A DNA stretch of 64,000 bases from Anarhynchus alexandrinus (taxonomy: Eukaryota; Chordata; Aves; Charadriiformes; Charadriidae): the NCBI GenBank assembly GCA_008711295.1, contig VUYV01000507.1, positions 62,001 through 126,000 on the forward strand, given 5' to 3'. The notes under the pieces were generated by a model. The model saw only the letters and a program-made list of their open reading frames with translations, was not told where the DNA came from and did no database searches. The translations under genes were made by a program, and so were the position numbers. The number at the start of each line of letters is the position of its first letter. The stretch's first letter is position 1. Positions 22,976 to 36,900 of the stretch are shown here, one piece after another.

Positions 22976-25900
22976 ACAAGAGAGATTGTGGTAAATTGGA
23001 TCAGCTGAAACTTGTGGACAACAAGAATAAACCAATGGCAATAACCAGAATTCAAGTAGACTAAGTTTGCTTCATAAAAAAAAAGGGGGGCCCATAAGTT
23101 TCTCTACCTGTTTCACTAGAAAGTGGATAACACACTTTTCAAGCTAAACAAAACTTTCACATGGATAAGATAAAGCATTGACAGTACATGCCCTAGCGGA
23201 GAAAAATACTGATGAAATTGTCTTTCATTTTGATATATGAATACATTTTGTTTAGTGCTTTCCTCCCCTCCATAGCTGTAATGAACTAGGTTCTTTTGAG
23301 CTTTTTCTAATAGGTACATCCTAATAAAAATAACAAAATTTACTGAACTGAAGGAATGAAACAGTTGCAAATACTGAATTCTTGGCTATTATTTTTTCCC
23401 TTTTAGAACGGATAGCCTGGCTGACACACTGCAGTCTTGTAAATAGCCACTCCTCTTGTTGCTAGAATTAAAATGATTTCCCAGATGATTTCATGTTTTT
23501 CCTGTGGAGCGGGGTCACTGAGACATCGCACATCATTGTCTGGCTGCGATCTATCATCATTTGCAACGATTTCAACATTTTAAATAAACATTACCAACTG
23601 TTCAGTTTCTCGAGTTTGCAATTATATGTAACTAATCCCTGGCTGTTGGTTTGTTTAGACGCCAGCATTGCCATCTCAGCCGCGCAGACGACACAAGTGA
23701 GAGTACTCGGGGCTGTCTGCTGTGGATCAGGCTGCCCCACATCATTTAACCTGGGGCAGTGTGATACGAATCATGACAGCCCTGATCTTTCCTGGCCAGG
23801 CACTGGGCCTAAGTTAAATGCAAAAGGTGCTGGCAAAGCTATTGGAGAGAGAGGAAAATCACACTTAGCATCAAAAGACTGTATTTTGCTGCAGTCGTTC
23901 AGTTGGAAGGACACAATTTGACTCCCCATCAGGGATTTGACTTCTCAAACACCCATGCCCAGTAAGCAACAATTTGCTCTTTGAAATCAGCCTGCTTCTC
24001 TTAGCTACTATGAGCAGTCTGGAAGCAGTTCTAAGGAGCAATCCGTAATATTTTCAGTTTCCTGAGCTCATTAGAAGACCAACTGGATTTCCAGACCTGG
24101 AAAGGAAAAATGGCTTTGCCATATAATGCCAAAGGGAATTGCTGCTCATTGGAGGTGTGCAGCAAAGATGGACACCGCCATAATTCCCGGGATCAGTGAC
24201 ACATACAGTTTACAGGATAATACATATTGCCAGGTGTAAGCACTAGTTGAAGCTGTTGTTGGTAAACTAACCTTAATTCAGCTTGATGCAATGCCCAACT
24301 AACAATACAGATGCAGGAAGCACTGGTTAAAAGCACAGGCACATGTATAAAAGATGGTAAGGTGGAGGTGACTTGAATAGATGATATCTGCTGGTCATGG
24401 ACCTTGATTTATTTTATGGACATCTGGTTTTAGTTCCATCAGGAACCTTTTGGCGTTTGGACCCATGTTAGGAGGGTGACAGGCGTGTGACTAACCCAGC
24501 TTTAGGACCAGCTGCCAGAATGACTCAATGCAGATTTTCCTTTTTGAAGAAAATAAATGTCTCAAACTAAAAATAGCTGTTTCATTTTGATACTGCTTTT
24601 GTTTATTTTTTCTCTCAGAGCTGAAAAAATCTATTTTTTCTCTATAAACACACTTTTAAGATACTACATGTAAGATTAAATATTCCAAGTTTCTTGCTAA
24701 ATCACTCTTTTTCTTCAGGCACATATCATCTAACTTCACTGCAGCAGTCTCACTTCATGCCATTTAACATTATCTCAAGGTTTTCACTATAATAGGATTT
24801 GGCAAGTTGATGTTCAGCATAATAAGTCCCACTCTGAACTGAACATCAATATTCAGAACTTTGGGGAAACTTATGGAACATATCAGCCTTTAAGGGGTGG
24901 TCTTAAAGAAAACAGCACAAGCATTTTATATGCACATTTTTGCCCTCTATGGATCTAAAAATTTTATTCAGAGAGAGAAAAACAAGTATGGTCATTATAT
25001 GCAGGTCAGCCTTGGGTAAGAGTTCAATCTCGTTCTAATTACTCTAATTAGTTTCCTTTGAGCTAGGTTTGTGGGATTGTTACAATGAGGTCAGGATATA
25101 TTCCATGCTGGAGATCATCAGCCAAAGCTTTTCTCCAGAAATAGCAACACAGGTATTGAGCAAACTGTACACCTTTTCATATTTTGCAAGAAATAGCAAC
25201 TCCTGCCTCCATATGTAATGTTCAGCCCATTATTACTATGCAATGAAACTGTAATATATTAATGGAATCTGGAAATAGTCTTGAAGTCTCATGTATTTTT
25301 CAACATATTGAAAAGTGTCTCAGCATATTTTACTAGCATATAGCATTGTCATTTTCCATCAGGTGAAGAACAAAAAGCAAGGGAAGGAGACATACTTTCC
25401 TTCTACAAGCACTGTAGTAACAACAGCTAAAATTAGAATGAAAGACACTAATTGCATTGAGACTGGTCCCCTTTATCAACACTTGACTTGCTGCAGAATC
25501 ACACAAAATCCAGACATCCATCCTAAAATAACATTTAAATTCTAGTCATGTACTAGGTGTGGTCAGAGCCTTAACTTCAGTGTGAGTAAGTGAGAATTGC
25601 ACCAAGGTACTCGGTACAACTTTTTCCTACCTGCTACTAAATGTGTTGTGTTGATGTTTCTTCCTAAGCACAGAAGCACGAGACATCAGGTCATGTTTAA
25701 TATTCATAGGTAATTATAAAAAGCTGTTTTCTATCACCAGGGAAGACTGACTCAAGTCAATTGATCTCAACCATCATTTTAATCAGAGTTTGCCTCTTTA
25801 GCACAGCATCTGAAATATATTTATTTGCCATCTAGTGTAAACTTAATGGTATATTTAATATTTTTTGCTGAGTAAAATGGTATTTTGTCTTCATATATAG

Positions 25901-27654
25901 GTGTTTAAGAGAGTATATATGTTGGCATACATTGTTAGAAACTTGTTTTTTCCAGTGACATTTTAGAGACTGAAGAAAGGTGCATTCTTTGTTCACAACT
26001 TCTTTGGAGAGTTGTCTCTGATTATATTAGGCAGAAAACTGCAACTGAACTGAAAACAATCAAGGAAGAGTTGTTGCATTTTTTTAAATGAATTTACATT
26101 TTTTTTTCCTGGCATACCCATCACATGTGAAAACATGTTTAGAGTATCACATAGATCTGTTCTTGAATAACAGTTGTCAGAATTAAAAGAATTTAATAAG
26201 TTTTGGCCAAAGTCATCCTTGGCCAAAATTTCAAGATAGTTAGATTTCAGATATGCATATATATATTCATGTAGTCATACTGGGCAGCTAACCCTATATT
26301 AGGATAACTAAACAAGTTTGAAAATATAACCCTCTGACCTTTCAATCTTTATAATGAAAACTTCACAACCTTTCTAACAACTTCTTTTTTCCCCCACAAG
26401 GTAGAAATAAAAGTAAACTTTGAATTTTTCGGTTACTGCTTGTTTTAATTTGCTTCAAATCAACAGCTCTAAATGGATTAAATACTTTCATTATAGGAAA
26501 CAGCTACATTGAAAGAACATGTGAATAAATAAAGATCTTCCCTTCATAGTGCAAACATCATACTGAGCTTTGGAAAAATTTAATACTAGCAGTGTGACGC
26601 CAAAAATTTGTAAAAGGGTCAGTTGACCTTTAGAAGATTAAGATGTTTCCCAGTTCTTCACAAAAATAGAAGCAGGAACACTCTAGAATTCATTAAATTT
26701 TGAGATTTCTATGATACAGCATTAAAAAACCCTGAAATACAATGATTCAGCTTAGTAAGAAAATGCAAGCTTTAGTATAGTTTAGCTCCAAGTTTCATTT
26801 TAGAGAGCTGTAGTTCTCCAAACTGCATTAAATAAGGAGATGGCTTTGTTTTCTTATTAACCTAGGACACATCTGAAAACTTCAAGGGAAAAATTCTGGT
26901 ATTGTCCTAGAAATTTGACCTTCCCTTATGAGAATATGATTAAAAATATGTATTTTCCTCAAATTACTGAATTTAGAAAAACTTTTCTCAGAGTAAATAC
27001 AGGTTGAAGTGATAACCTGATTTCAAAACATAGCTCAGCCTGACTATTGCTTATCATATTGTTGGGCATGTATGAGCAAGTCGGGGAAAGAACACAGATG
27101 GATCAACCAAGCATCTGCTGTGTGATTTAATACTTTAAGTGATTGTGAAGTGTTTAACTCATCTGTTAGCAGGAAGGTCTTAACACAACATTCCCCCAAA
27201 CTGACTGATGACTCCAACTGCCATTGATAAAAATGGTGTCATTCTTCCATGTTTCATTCCTAGAGCTCTTACGGAACCATGTGTAGGACTGACATTCTTT
27301 GATTATGTTAGCTAGATTTACTATCCACCTAAAGTTTAAAACTAATATATAATGTCTTATGTTAAACGAGGCCATTTATTGTTTTTACCATATAAATAAA
27401 TGATTTAGCACTTTCTCAGAGCCATCAGGCCAGTTGAAGCACTTAGTATGACAAGTAATGCAAAACTGAATTTCTAGGAGTTTTTTGTTCGTTTGTTTGT
27501 TTTCTTGAAGGCAAGCAGGGTAGCATGTTGAGATGAAGTTTAGGGTACAGAAAAAAATTAATAACAACAAAACCCTCTTATTTCCTGACAAAACAAGTTA
27601 GCTTTTATTAGTAGAATTCAGGAGAACAATTCTCCCATAGGTCTACCACTTAAT

Positions 27655-27715
27655 TATTATGATATATTTTATATATATAATATATACATCTAAAATATAT
27701 TAATATATTTCTATT
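27655..27715. repeat. AT-only alternating tract
   Basis: About 60 bases nearly all A/T with many alternating TA steps and self-complementary stretches such as atatatatt. It is an AT microsatellite able to form cruciform-like folds. Confidence 0.85.
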
Positions 27716-28033
27716 TCAATTTGCATAGTTACTCCTGTGCATTTCTATATCAGAAGAAAAACCAAAACCTTTATTCTGATGCAAAAAGACAACAAGATTT
27801 CTGAAAGTTCATGCAAAATACCTCATAGTACCGACTCCCACTTCCCTTGTAGGACAGTCTTTCCTATTGTTCTCCATTGTGCCAGAAATATTTAGCTGTT
27901 GGTCACAGTCATCATCTCTGTTCTTCAACTTTCTTTTACCTTAATGCACAGACAGACTACTAGCTCCACCATAAGCCAATTCTGAGAGAATGTATGATCT
28001 AGAGTTGCAATAGCCCTTCTTCAAGTCAGACCA

Positions 28034-28518
28034 TTGGACTAGATGACCTCTAACAGTCCCTTCCAACTATATTTGGAAGACGTGGACCTGTTGGAGTGGG
28101 TCCAGAGGAGGGCCATGAAGATGATCAGAGGGCTGGAGCACCTCTCCTATGAGGACAGGCTGAGAGAAGTTGGGGTTGTTCAGCCTGGAGAAGAGAAGGC
28201 TCTAGGGAGACCTAATTGCAGCCTTTCAATAAGTAAAGGGGGCTTATAAGAAATATGGGGACAGTCTTTTTAATGAGGCCAGTAGCATTAGAACAAAGGT
28301 GAATGGTTTTAAACCAAAAGAGGGAAGATTCAGACTAGATATAAAGAAGAATTTTTTTACTATGAGGGTGGCGAAACACTGGCCCAGGTTGCCCATAGAG
28401 GTGGTAGATGCCCCATCCCTGGAAACATTCAAGGTGAGGTTGGGTGGGGCTCTGAGCAACCTGATCTAGTTGAAGATTCCTTACAACCCAAACCTTTTTA
28501 TGATTCTATATTTCTATG
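28034..28518 (+). mobile_element. Chimeric CR1: stray 3' tail joined to a CR1 3' fragment
   Basis: Two CR1 pieces in the same orientation. The first (28034-28068) is a 35-base scrap of a CR1 3' end (ttggactagatgacctctaa ... ccttccaact) with no tail repeats. The second (about 28071-28518) begins in the ORF2 C-terminus: [20 protein letters not shown] and YEDRLRE are readable, then the frame slips. The second piece has lost about 50-60 bases just before its tail: tctagttgaagattcc runs straight into ttacaacccaaacc, so the usual hairpin-like segment and the ggactagatgacc block are missing there. That missing block is the type of sequence that makes up the first scrap. Tail units are poor (attctata, tttctatg). 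Confidence 0.88.
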
Positions 28519-30261
28519 TGTATACATATCACATATATATATGTATCAGGAGGGTAAGTATCATTGAGAGATGTGCAGAAGTACTCTGTGCTGGATCATT
28601 ATTGAGTGGGATGTAATGGAGCTATTTATTTAGCTATCTCAAAGTGATAGAAATTTATTCACAAGTGTTACTTTGAAGGAACTTAACATTAAAAAGAAAA
28701 TCAAGACTGTTCCTACACTACAGAATGTTTGGTCAATAGTAGGACCCTGTCCTCAGCCAATGACCACAGCCCATTTAAAATGTACTCTATTTTTTCAGGT
28801 TCATCTCCTACATCCTGTTTTTCATCTATAAACTGATATGCCCCTGATAATCACAATAGAAATAAGACCACATGTAATGGACAGATGCAAATTAAAGACC
28901 AGCATAGATAGTGCAGGTAGTGTAATTATGCAGATAATTAAATACTGAAAATTGAGAAACACAGAGGCTACTGTTCAAATCCAGAAAGTGCTATGTATGT
29001 GTATGTAGGCTGAGAAAATAAAATATTTTTATCTTTATAATTTTCCTTCAATTCTTTTGTTGCAAAGGATTAGAGTCCTAAGCAGAAGCGGCAACATGTG
29101 CAAGTCAAGTGGGCGTAGCTCTGCAGGTCATAAAATAGAAGTGATTAATTCAAATTTATCCCACCAACACAAGACATATTGACATAAAAACTTTGGAATA
29201 GCGTCAGAGACAAATCACTTTACCTATACTTGGTAGAAACTTGTCCATGAGTCATTTTATTGTACTATAAATCTCAAGTTTTGAAAACTTTCAAGAATCT
29301 GCTCCATCTTATCTCATTAAATGCAATTGAGATATTAAAAAAAAAATGCTGGAATCAAGTAATATCATGATTCTTCTTTTCATTCATACCCCTCCCCACC
29401 AAAGGATAGTAAAGCAATTTTTCCTAAAGTGAACACCAACCAGCCAGTCTCAGAACAGCATTTTTACAAGAGTGAGTAACATTTATCAGGACAAGCAACT
29501 TTCCTCAGTAAAGTTTCTCATGTTGTGTAAAAGTGTTGGTGCTGGATACTTGATGGTCTCTTAAAACAATTCATAAAATCTTACAGACAATTACACTCTG
29601 AAGGAGTGTTCCCCCAGGTCTCATAGAAACAAGAAAACTGGAACAATACAGATCCATTAAACTGTAATTTCCTGACACCCTTTCAAGTAACGGTGCTGAG
29701 TTTACATACGGACACTTTCTAGAAGGCTCCTGAGACCTCAGAAGAATGTCATCTCTACTGGTGTTTTTATAGGTGTATTTATGAAACCAAATCCACCCAC
29801 AAACCCACAGTTTCAGAATCTTGGGGCTGCAAGGTGGGCTCTGGATGCCAAATTAATTGCTTAGAGTAGCTTGATGGGCAGTTCAGTTGTAACCGCATGT
29901 CATGGGCTAGGTGACCCTGAGTGATGATTCAGTAGTGACCCTCAGCAGCATCAGACTGGCAATACTTCCTCAAGTTAAGGCACACTCTTTCAGATATCCA
30001 ATAACTCTAGCAGAGCTTTTACTGTTTTATGGTTTTCACACTAATGGGTACAAATACTAAGCACATTTTAGTCATTAATCAGTATCTCGGAGCTCCAAAT
30101 TCTATTAGACTAGAGAGTCAAAGACTGCTGCTAATACAAAAAGCATAAAATGTGTATGAAGCATGCTAAAGAGGATGTGGAAATGTTAATACACTTAGGC
30201 TTTTTATAAAAGGCTGCCAAAGTTAAGATAAACAGCCAAAGTTATGTCCTATGATCTCCAC

Positions 30262-30300
30262 AAAAAAAAAAAAAAAAAAAGAGAGAGAGAAAAAAAAGGA
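30262..30300. repeat. Polypurine tract (A19, (GA)5, A-rich)
   Basis: Thirty-nine purines in a row: nineteen A, five GA steps, then aaaaaaagga. Such tracts can form triplex DNA and vary in length. Confidence 0.92.
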
Positions 30301-32936
30301 TGGAGATAGAAGAAGAATCAAAGGAAATGGCCAAATGTGGTAGAGGGTTGAATTTTTGCTTTTACATCTAGAACAAACCACAAAATAAGATGAAGTGGGT
30401 TAGAGAATGACTGAAGATAGAATTTAGGTTAAAGGTTAAATTTAGTTTGTCAAGAGACAGATGATTAGTACATTCACTTATCACATTTGTAATAATGAAG
30501 TTTTCTGTCAGTGATTAGACCATAAAAATTCCAATCTGCAGTTGTAATGAGATACTCACTTTCTTATGGCTTAATCTTGGACAAGATTAAGCTCTCATAA
30601 GTAGACCACCCATAAGTGTTTCTTAATATTTAAACCTTATAGGAATAACCTTATTAAAACTCTGTATATTTACACAATTTCAAGGTTTATGGGTTCCTTT
30701 CATGAAGTATTTGTATTAATTATTTGACTCATTTAATGCTTCCATAATTAGTACTTTCAGAAAAGTCCTTGACTTTCAGAAAACCTTCACATGAACTTCC
30801 TAACCAAAATTTGAGGCCTGTAGCTGAGTAAAAATGAGTTCACCACTACTGGCAAGAGGCCACAGTCTTTGTATTAACCCAGTGATATAGGTTCTCTGGA
30901 CTTGTCCACAATTCTCTTGGCTTGAGCTGATTTTAGCATGTCACAGCTGTGACAACAATTGTCTAGCAGTCAGATAGCTATCTCCTAAATTGTTTTAGCT
31001 TCAGTTTAGCTGTGTGCAATTGTGCAGTGCAATGCCTACTGCAGACTAATAGGTAATGATGACAAGTCGTTATTCTGTGTAGGGTGAACTGCCTATGATC
31101 CTACAATACAAAGGTAGCATCGTATAGCAACAGACATATACCCAAAACCCCACGAATGTAAACACAAATGGCAGTGGTCAATCACTGGGCACTGCAGGAG
31201 TGCAACCACGTGTGTCTGGTAAATTGTTTTTTAAGGATGATAAAAGAGCATGCAAGACATGCATGCAAGAAATGAAATTGGGAATCACTGGAGATAAAGG
31301 AAGCAAGCATATTGTTTGAGATAGTATGTAAAAACAATCCAAGCAGACCCCAGGTTGAGGAATGACAATGTCACACTCCTGCCTGCAAAGAGCTGGGGAC
31401 ACTGATGACTTCTTGAAGACCTCCACCATCCTCTTGAGGGGGCTGTGGCAAGAAAGGGGAAGAGAGTGGGTGAGAAGAGCAGGGAAAAGGGGTAGGTACA
31501 GGAAAGTTTGTATACATCAGCCCTAACTGTATTGTTAACAATGTTAGTACTATTGTAACTGAACCAAAAATAACTTGAGTTAGACTGTTCAGGTTTTAAT
31601 TAGACTAATGGTGGTTTCTTGGCTCCACCTAGGAAGCTTAGTCCTCATCAAGATTTTCAAAGTAACAGGATTAATTTTGGACAATTTGCTTTTCCTCTGT
31701 AATTCAGATTTCATCCTCTCCTTCTCTCTTCCATCCTTTCCCTTCAAAAATGTATGAAACAGAAGCAGGAAGACAGACACTTTTCAGAATATTCCTTTAA
31801 TTCCTGTAGATATTTTTTGATGTTTTCAGGTTATGCAATATTGAAAAATGTTGTGAATATAGTAACATATTTTTTAATGTTTGTTAAAAAATAACCCACA
31901 ATTCCCCAACAAACTGAAACCTTCAATTTCTTGTAGCATTTTTGGGGAAAATAAGTGTACTGACATGACTGTTCCCCAAGCAGTTCCATAGTGTGTTGCA
32001 TGATGAAAAGAAGTTACCAAAATTGTAATTTAATCAGTTCACCATTTTATAAAAGCTAGTGTGATATGGCTCTGTTTACCAACAAGCAAGTACATTGCTT
32101 TCATGAGGAAGGCAATTAACTCCCTGAAATGTCTGACATATCATACCATTAAAGTCTACGAAGTCAGAAGAAAGAATTCAGTAAAATATCTCCACTCATC
32201 CCATGGAGAATACACTGACACGGAGGCCGTCTCACCACGCCAAGAGAACACAACAGCTCTTTGCTGGTGGGCAGCCAAGAGCAGAGGGACTTCTCCCGTG
32301 GCTCGACGCCAACCTGACGTCTCCCACATTGTGCTCTGGCTGTTAATATCAGGCAGAAAGTCAAGGCCAGGGCAGCCCTGTGTCAGAAAGTACTCGCGTC
32401 ACTGCGGCTGCTGGCAATGGTGAAGGATGGAGCAAAGTCAGGCTGTGCAGACCTGTGTGAAGAGCCAGCCCTGGGAGCAGCTACACCAGAGACCAGACAT
32501 TGCAAAGGGAGCTTGCAGACAACCCTGCACTCCTCCACAAAGTCTTGCCATCATCCCCAGAGGGGCAGTCAAGAACTGAATCTGAAGTCTCCTGGTGCAG
32601 CGTATTTCCTTGCCCAGGATATCGGCTCTTTCAGTTTGCGTAGTACCTTTTTTTCACAAAACTACAAACACAGATTTCCTTAGGAGTCATGCTCAATAGA
32701 TGTTCTTGTTTGTGTTATACTGCACATGCACTGGGACAGGAAGCCACAGTACTTCCAATGCATTGATAACAAAAAATAATAAAAAGATACATTCTGCGCA
32801 ATTAGATGAAACTTCGTACGTCAATGAGTGATTGTTAATAGATAAAAGCTTCACTTGACTCAAAATTTTTCACCATTCTTTGTACTTACGGAAAATAAAT
32901 GTCATTTCCCTTACTTGAAATGGATCTGTAAACACT

Positions 32937-32950
32937 GGGGGGGGGGGGGG
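32937..32950. repeat. Homopolymer G run (14 G)
   Basis: Fourteen G followed by tggtg. It is prone to sequencing and length error. Confidence 0.95.
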
Positions 32951-33397
32951 TGGTGTTTCTAATGCCTGAAGACAGGCTTAAACACCATCTGAGACTCCCT
33001 AATACACTGTGGTCTCCAGACGCTGTCTGTATGCCCTATGTTATGCCCACAGCATACCTGCCAGGGCTGTGAAGAGGTCTCAGACACCCTAGAGCATCTT
33101 AACTGGAAAGAGATGGATTTCCATGGTTGGGAACGGCATCCTGCCCCACAGTCTGCTAACACCATCCTCAGAGCAAAGTGGTGTCTCTGTTACAGACAGC
33201 AAACGATCGATAAGCATCTCTCCTCTGTACTTTGATTTTCAGGTGTATAAAATCTCTCTTAAGCATACATAAGGTAGCATTCCAGTTCATCATGAAAATT
33301 ACAATGCTGTGTTCATCATGTTCGCTACACTCCATGATGCCTCCATAAGAAATTATCATTATTTGGGGAAAAAGTTATCTGTAGATCCATCTGTATT

Positions 33398-33973
33398 GGA
33401 TATGTCCAGGATGGAGATAACATTCCCCATAGCAGCCCTCATAGTGCCATGCTTTGTAGATGGAAGGTGTTGATAACACACCAGTGTTTTGGCTACTGCT
33501 GAACAGTGCTTATGCACCATCAAGGCTGTCTCTTCAACCCCCACCACACCAAAGGCAGGTAGGATGGGGGTGGGCAAGAGGTTGGGAGGGGACATGGCTG
33601 GGACAGCTGATCCAAACTGACCAAATGATATTCCATACCATATGACATCGCATTCAGCAATAAAAGCTTAGAGAAAGGAGAGGAAGGGTGGCATTCATTA
33701 TTAAGACGTTTGTCTCCCAAAGTAACCGCTACACGTACTGAGGCCCTGCTTCCCAGGGCATGGCTGGACATTGCCTGTTGATGGAAAGTAGAGAATAAAT
33801 CTTCTTCTTTTCCTTTGCCTCTACATGCAGCCTTTGCTCTCCTTTATTAAACTGCCTTCATCTTGACCCATGAGTTTTTCATCTTGTTTTCTCCCCCTGG
33901 TCCGCTGAAGGAGGGAGTGACAAAGCAGCTTGGTGGGCACCTGGCAGCCAGCCAAGGTCAACCCACCACACCA
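33398..33973 (+). mobile_element. Solo LTR, avian endogenous retrovirus
   Basis: A plus-orientation solo LTR of about 575 bases. The 5' end is eroded (tccaggatggagataacatt); the 3' end ...caacccaccacacca is recognisable. Landmarks in order: gttgataacacaccagtg, gggaggggacatggctggga, attccataccatatgacatc, an aataaaagctt where the TATA zone should be, a ttattaaactgccttcatct block with an ATTAAA polyadenylation signal, and tttctccccctgg. The centre (caaagtaaccgctac, then gaggccctgcttcccaggg) matches the LTR at 37.7 kb and not the one at 21.2 kb, which ties these two to one subfamily. No viral genes flank it. Confidence 0.85.
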
Positions 33974-36900
33974 TTTTTGCATAAAACCTACTTCCGCAAG
34001 GAAGCTTTCGTTCTTTTCAATTTATTTACCTATATAGTCATATTTTGCTGTGTGGTTGGAGCTACTGAAAAAAATGAAATTGAAAACTTTCTTAGTCACA
34101 GATTCAGTACAAACTGAAAACATGGTGTTGGTAAATAAAGACAGATTCTTCAGTGGACCGGGGACTATGCAGGTTAGCAATCTGGGACACAGGTGACAAA
34201 CATGCCATGTAGCCAGGTTTTGAGCAGTGGGCAGCTTGATTGACACAAGACTTCTTGAGATATGTCTGTGACATGTAGCAGGAAAAAGAAAATTTTGAAA
34301 ATCCCCAAACTCTAAAAGTTTGGCATTTGTTGCTGGCAAAGTTGGTAAGGTTGGTGGCGTTCTACTCTTGGGAGTAGGGTAGGAACAAGACCTTACTCTC
34401 GGCGATTACCCAGTTTGTGCTCTCAGTATTGGCAATTTCTTTGGGCTAAGACCAATCTTAACCAAACAAGTCTGCTGGGAAGGACCATGAAACCAATTGT
34501 CCAGAGACCAATTTCTGCAGGAAGCCTATGTGATGTGACAGACATTACCTTACTTGCCTCCCTGTTTGCAAAGCCACGTTCTGGTAAGTGATCCTTGCTG
34601 ACTGTTTGCTGAGGCTTTATTGTTGCATCAATCATCCAAAAATGAGGCTATTTGGTTACAAGCAGAGCATGAAAACACTGAAAGGCTAGGCTAAGGCCTT
34701 ATATCATTCCAAAGGGAAGATAAAGACTCCTATTTTATGTGGATAGTGTGTCCAACTGCACAACTGTGTAAGAGGCACAAGGAGCCATGTGAATTACTGA
34801 CCCCAGGGAAGTCCCATGTGAAGGTAAGTAGTCCCCACCTCCCAGTTGGAGGTTTCCTCCCATCCCATTACCTCACACAGTCTACCAGTATAAAAGAAAC
34901 AAGTTGCCAAAAGATCTGTGTCAGATTAGTTCCTTTGCTAATAACAGGAAGGATGAGGACTTAAGTCAGCTACAGCTGAGTCAGTCTGTTCCACCCTGCT
35001 CCATGCTGTGCTCCTGCTCAGCCTCTCACCCAAGCTAGAGTCAAGGAAAACTTCTGCGTCTTGAGGCAAACAATTTAGTGACCACCCAAGTGACTCTGGG
35101 GTAAGAGCTTCATCCCAAGTCCACGACTGTGAAGACCTATGGGGTACCCATTACTGCTATAGCCAGATCACTCCTAGCCCTCCCAATGCCATCCAGCCTT
35201 TGGGTGATGGGAGTGCACCCTCCTGAGACAACCCTATGCCTAAAGAAGTCATAAGTGAATGAACACAATGAAGCAGAAAATTAGAAAAATCTTTACTAGA
35301 AGTGGGACTATAGAGAAAGTTTATTCTAAGCAGTAAATACAGGGAGGAGCAGAGACCTAGCCGGCAAGGAAAGGGGCAGCTGTTGCAAGGGTTGTACAGA
35401 AAAAGTTCTAGGAAACTTCGGAGACAACGATACAGGGGAGAAGATGGGCAAACATACAAGGAGGGAGAAATGAAGTGAGACAAGAGGGGGGGAAAAGAGG
35501 CTGTCCAGGGATAGATATTAAACTGCTTAAAGGTGACAACAAAGGTGCCCAGCCAAAGGTTTTCTCAAAAAGTTCCTCTCTTATTTTATACTTTTGAAGC
35601 TAACACCCCATACTGGTACCACTCAGTCAGACACCTTAGACAGGGAAGCCAAATTCTGCTGAACCATGTGGTTATTTGCTGTTCATAGTGAAAGCTTTTC
35701 TCTGGAAAATAAAGTTGCCGAGTCCTTTTCTCTCCAAGTGTACCTGCATAGGCCTACAGAAGGGCTGGATTGCCTTCTGTCTTCCAGGAAAAAAAATTTT
35801 TGTCGTACTTTAAGATCCAAAGACTTTATCTGTAACTGAACAAAACTTTCAATAAAACATTGTTCAACAAAAGTTCCCGGTTTTAACTCAGATCAGAGTT
35901 TTACAAATCACCATCCTTATGTCTAAAGCAGAAAAGACAGCAACATTGTTTAAAACACAGAGCCGTAATTTCCAAAAACTAGTTGTGTAGGACAGTTTTT
36001 ATTCTGTAAAGCTAAATTACTTGTGGTTGGGAAAGCTAGCTCATAGCTACTAACAGAGGAGACACTGGGGACTGTTAATATATATAATTAATGTCTAATT
36101 AATTTCAAAAGAATAATATATGAAACCTGAAATGCATACAGAATTCCCACTCTTTCTATCTACCCTTCAGCTGTAATTTTTTTAGGACAAGATTTGTCTC
36201 TGCATATTGCTCCTAAATAATTTTGGCAGCTGCTGTAATACAATCAGTGATTACACAGTGGAATATATAGAAAGGTGGGCGAGACAACAGGGGAAAAATG
36301 GTCTGGTACTGAGTTAGGATTGGAGATTGGGAGTGGTGCGGAATTCATCTCACCCAATATTCAATACATGCAACAGAGATGTCTCCATTTGAGCCAGTCA
36401 CTCATTGTTGTCTCTGCAGCCAAAAGAGAGGAAGAGACAGCCCAAGAAGGGTTCATCTCACTCTAACTGAAGCATTTAATGTAGGCACGTCTGAAAAATT
36501 GTTAACCTGACCTACTTCTCTCCACTGACTGTAAAAGTAGCCACCCCTGCAGGTGACTTTGGATTCAGAGGACTGCCTTTTAGACGCCTAAAAGGAGATC
36601 TCAGCCACAGTGACAGTCACAAAGTAGCTTTATGGTTAAAGTTAGGGTAAAATTCTCACTAGTCTTCGCTCACTTTTCTCAGCACATTAATATCCCACAT
36701 TAAAAATCCACTGGCATTCTCACATGATTGTTCACATTAATTCACACCCTTTCCTATGCAGATCATTGTTATCAAACAACCGTAATTAGTATGCAGGAAA
36801 CAAAATGTTTAATGAGCTGCTTATATATCAGCTTGTTTTCACTTTTTTTCCTGCTTTGCCAGGGTAAAACAGGCAAATGCTTCAAGGTTTTGAAGGACTT

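Larger units (their letters stand above)
21799..28033. other. AT-rich unique DNA with simple repeats
   Basis: Six kilobases without a recognised gene. It holds an A-run followed by (AAC)n and (CCA)n at 22921-22975, an A9G6 run near 23079-23094, an 11-bp perfect inverted repeat at 24807-24817 and 24839-24849, and an AT-only alternating tract at about 27655-27715. The longest frame (23493-23921, plus, 142 codons) shows no domain I know, and its first half is AT-rich. Confidence 0.5.
28519..33397. other. AT-rich unique DNA, no recognised gene
   Basis: No repeat family or exon recognised. It includes a polypurine run at 30262-30300 and a G-run at 32937-32950. The stretch 32200-32680 is GC-richer and has overlapping frames on both strands with no domain I know. 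Confidence 0.5.

Noticed and set aside
23493..23921. 142-codon plus-strand frame as a possible gene
   Set aside because: No recognised motif, AT-rich first half, and no promoter or splice evidence; treated as chance.
34780..34830. Strong splice-donor-like site (aag/gtaagt near 34822) as an exon end
   Set aside because: No polypyrimidine tract with acceptor or conserved frame precedes it; such donors are frequent by chance.
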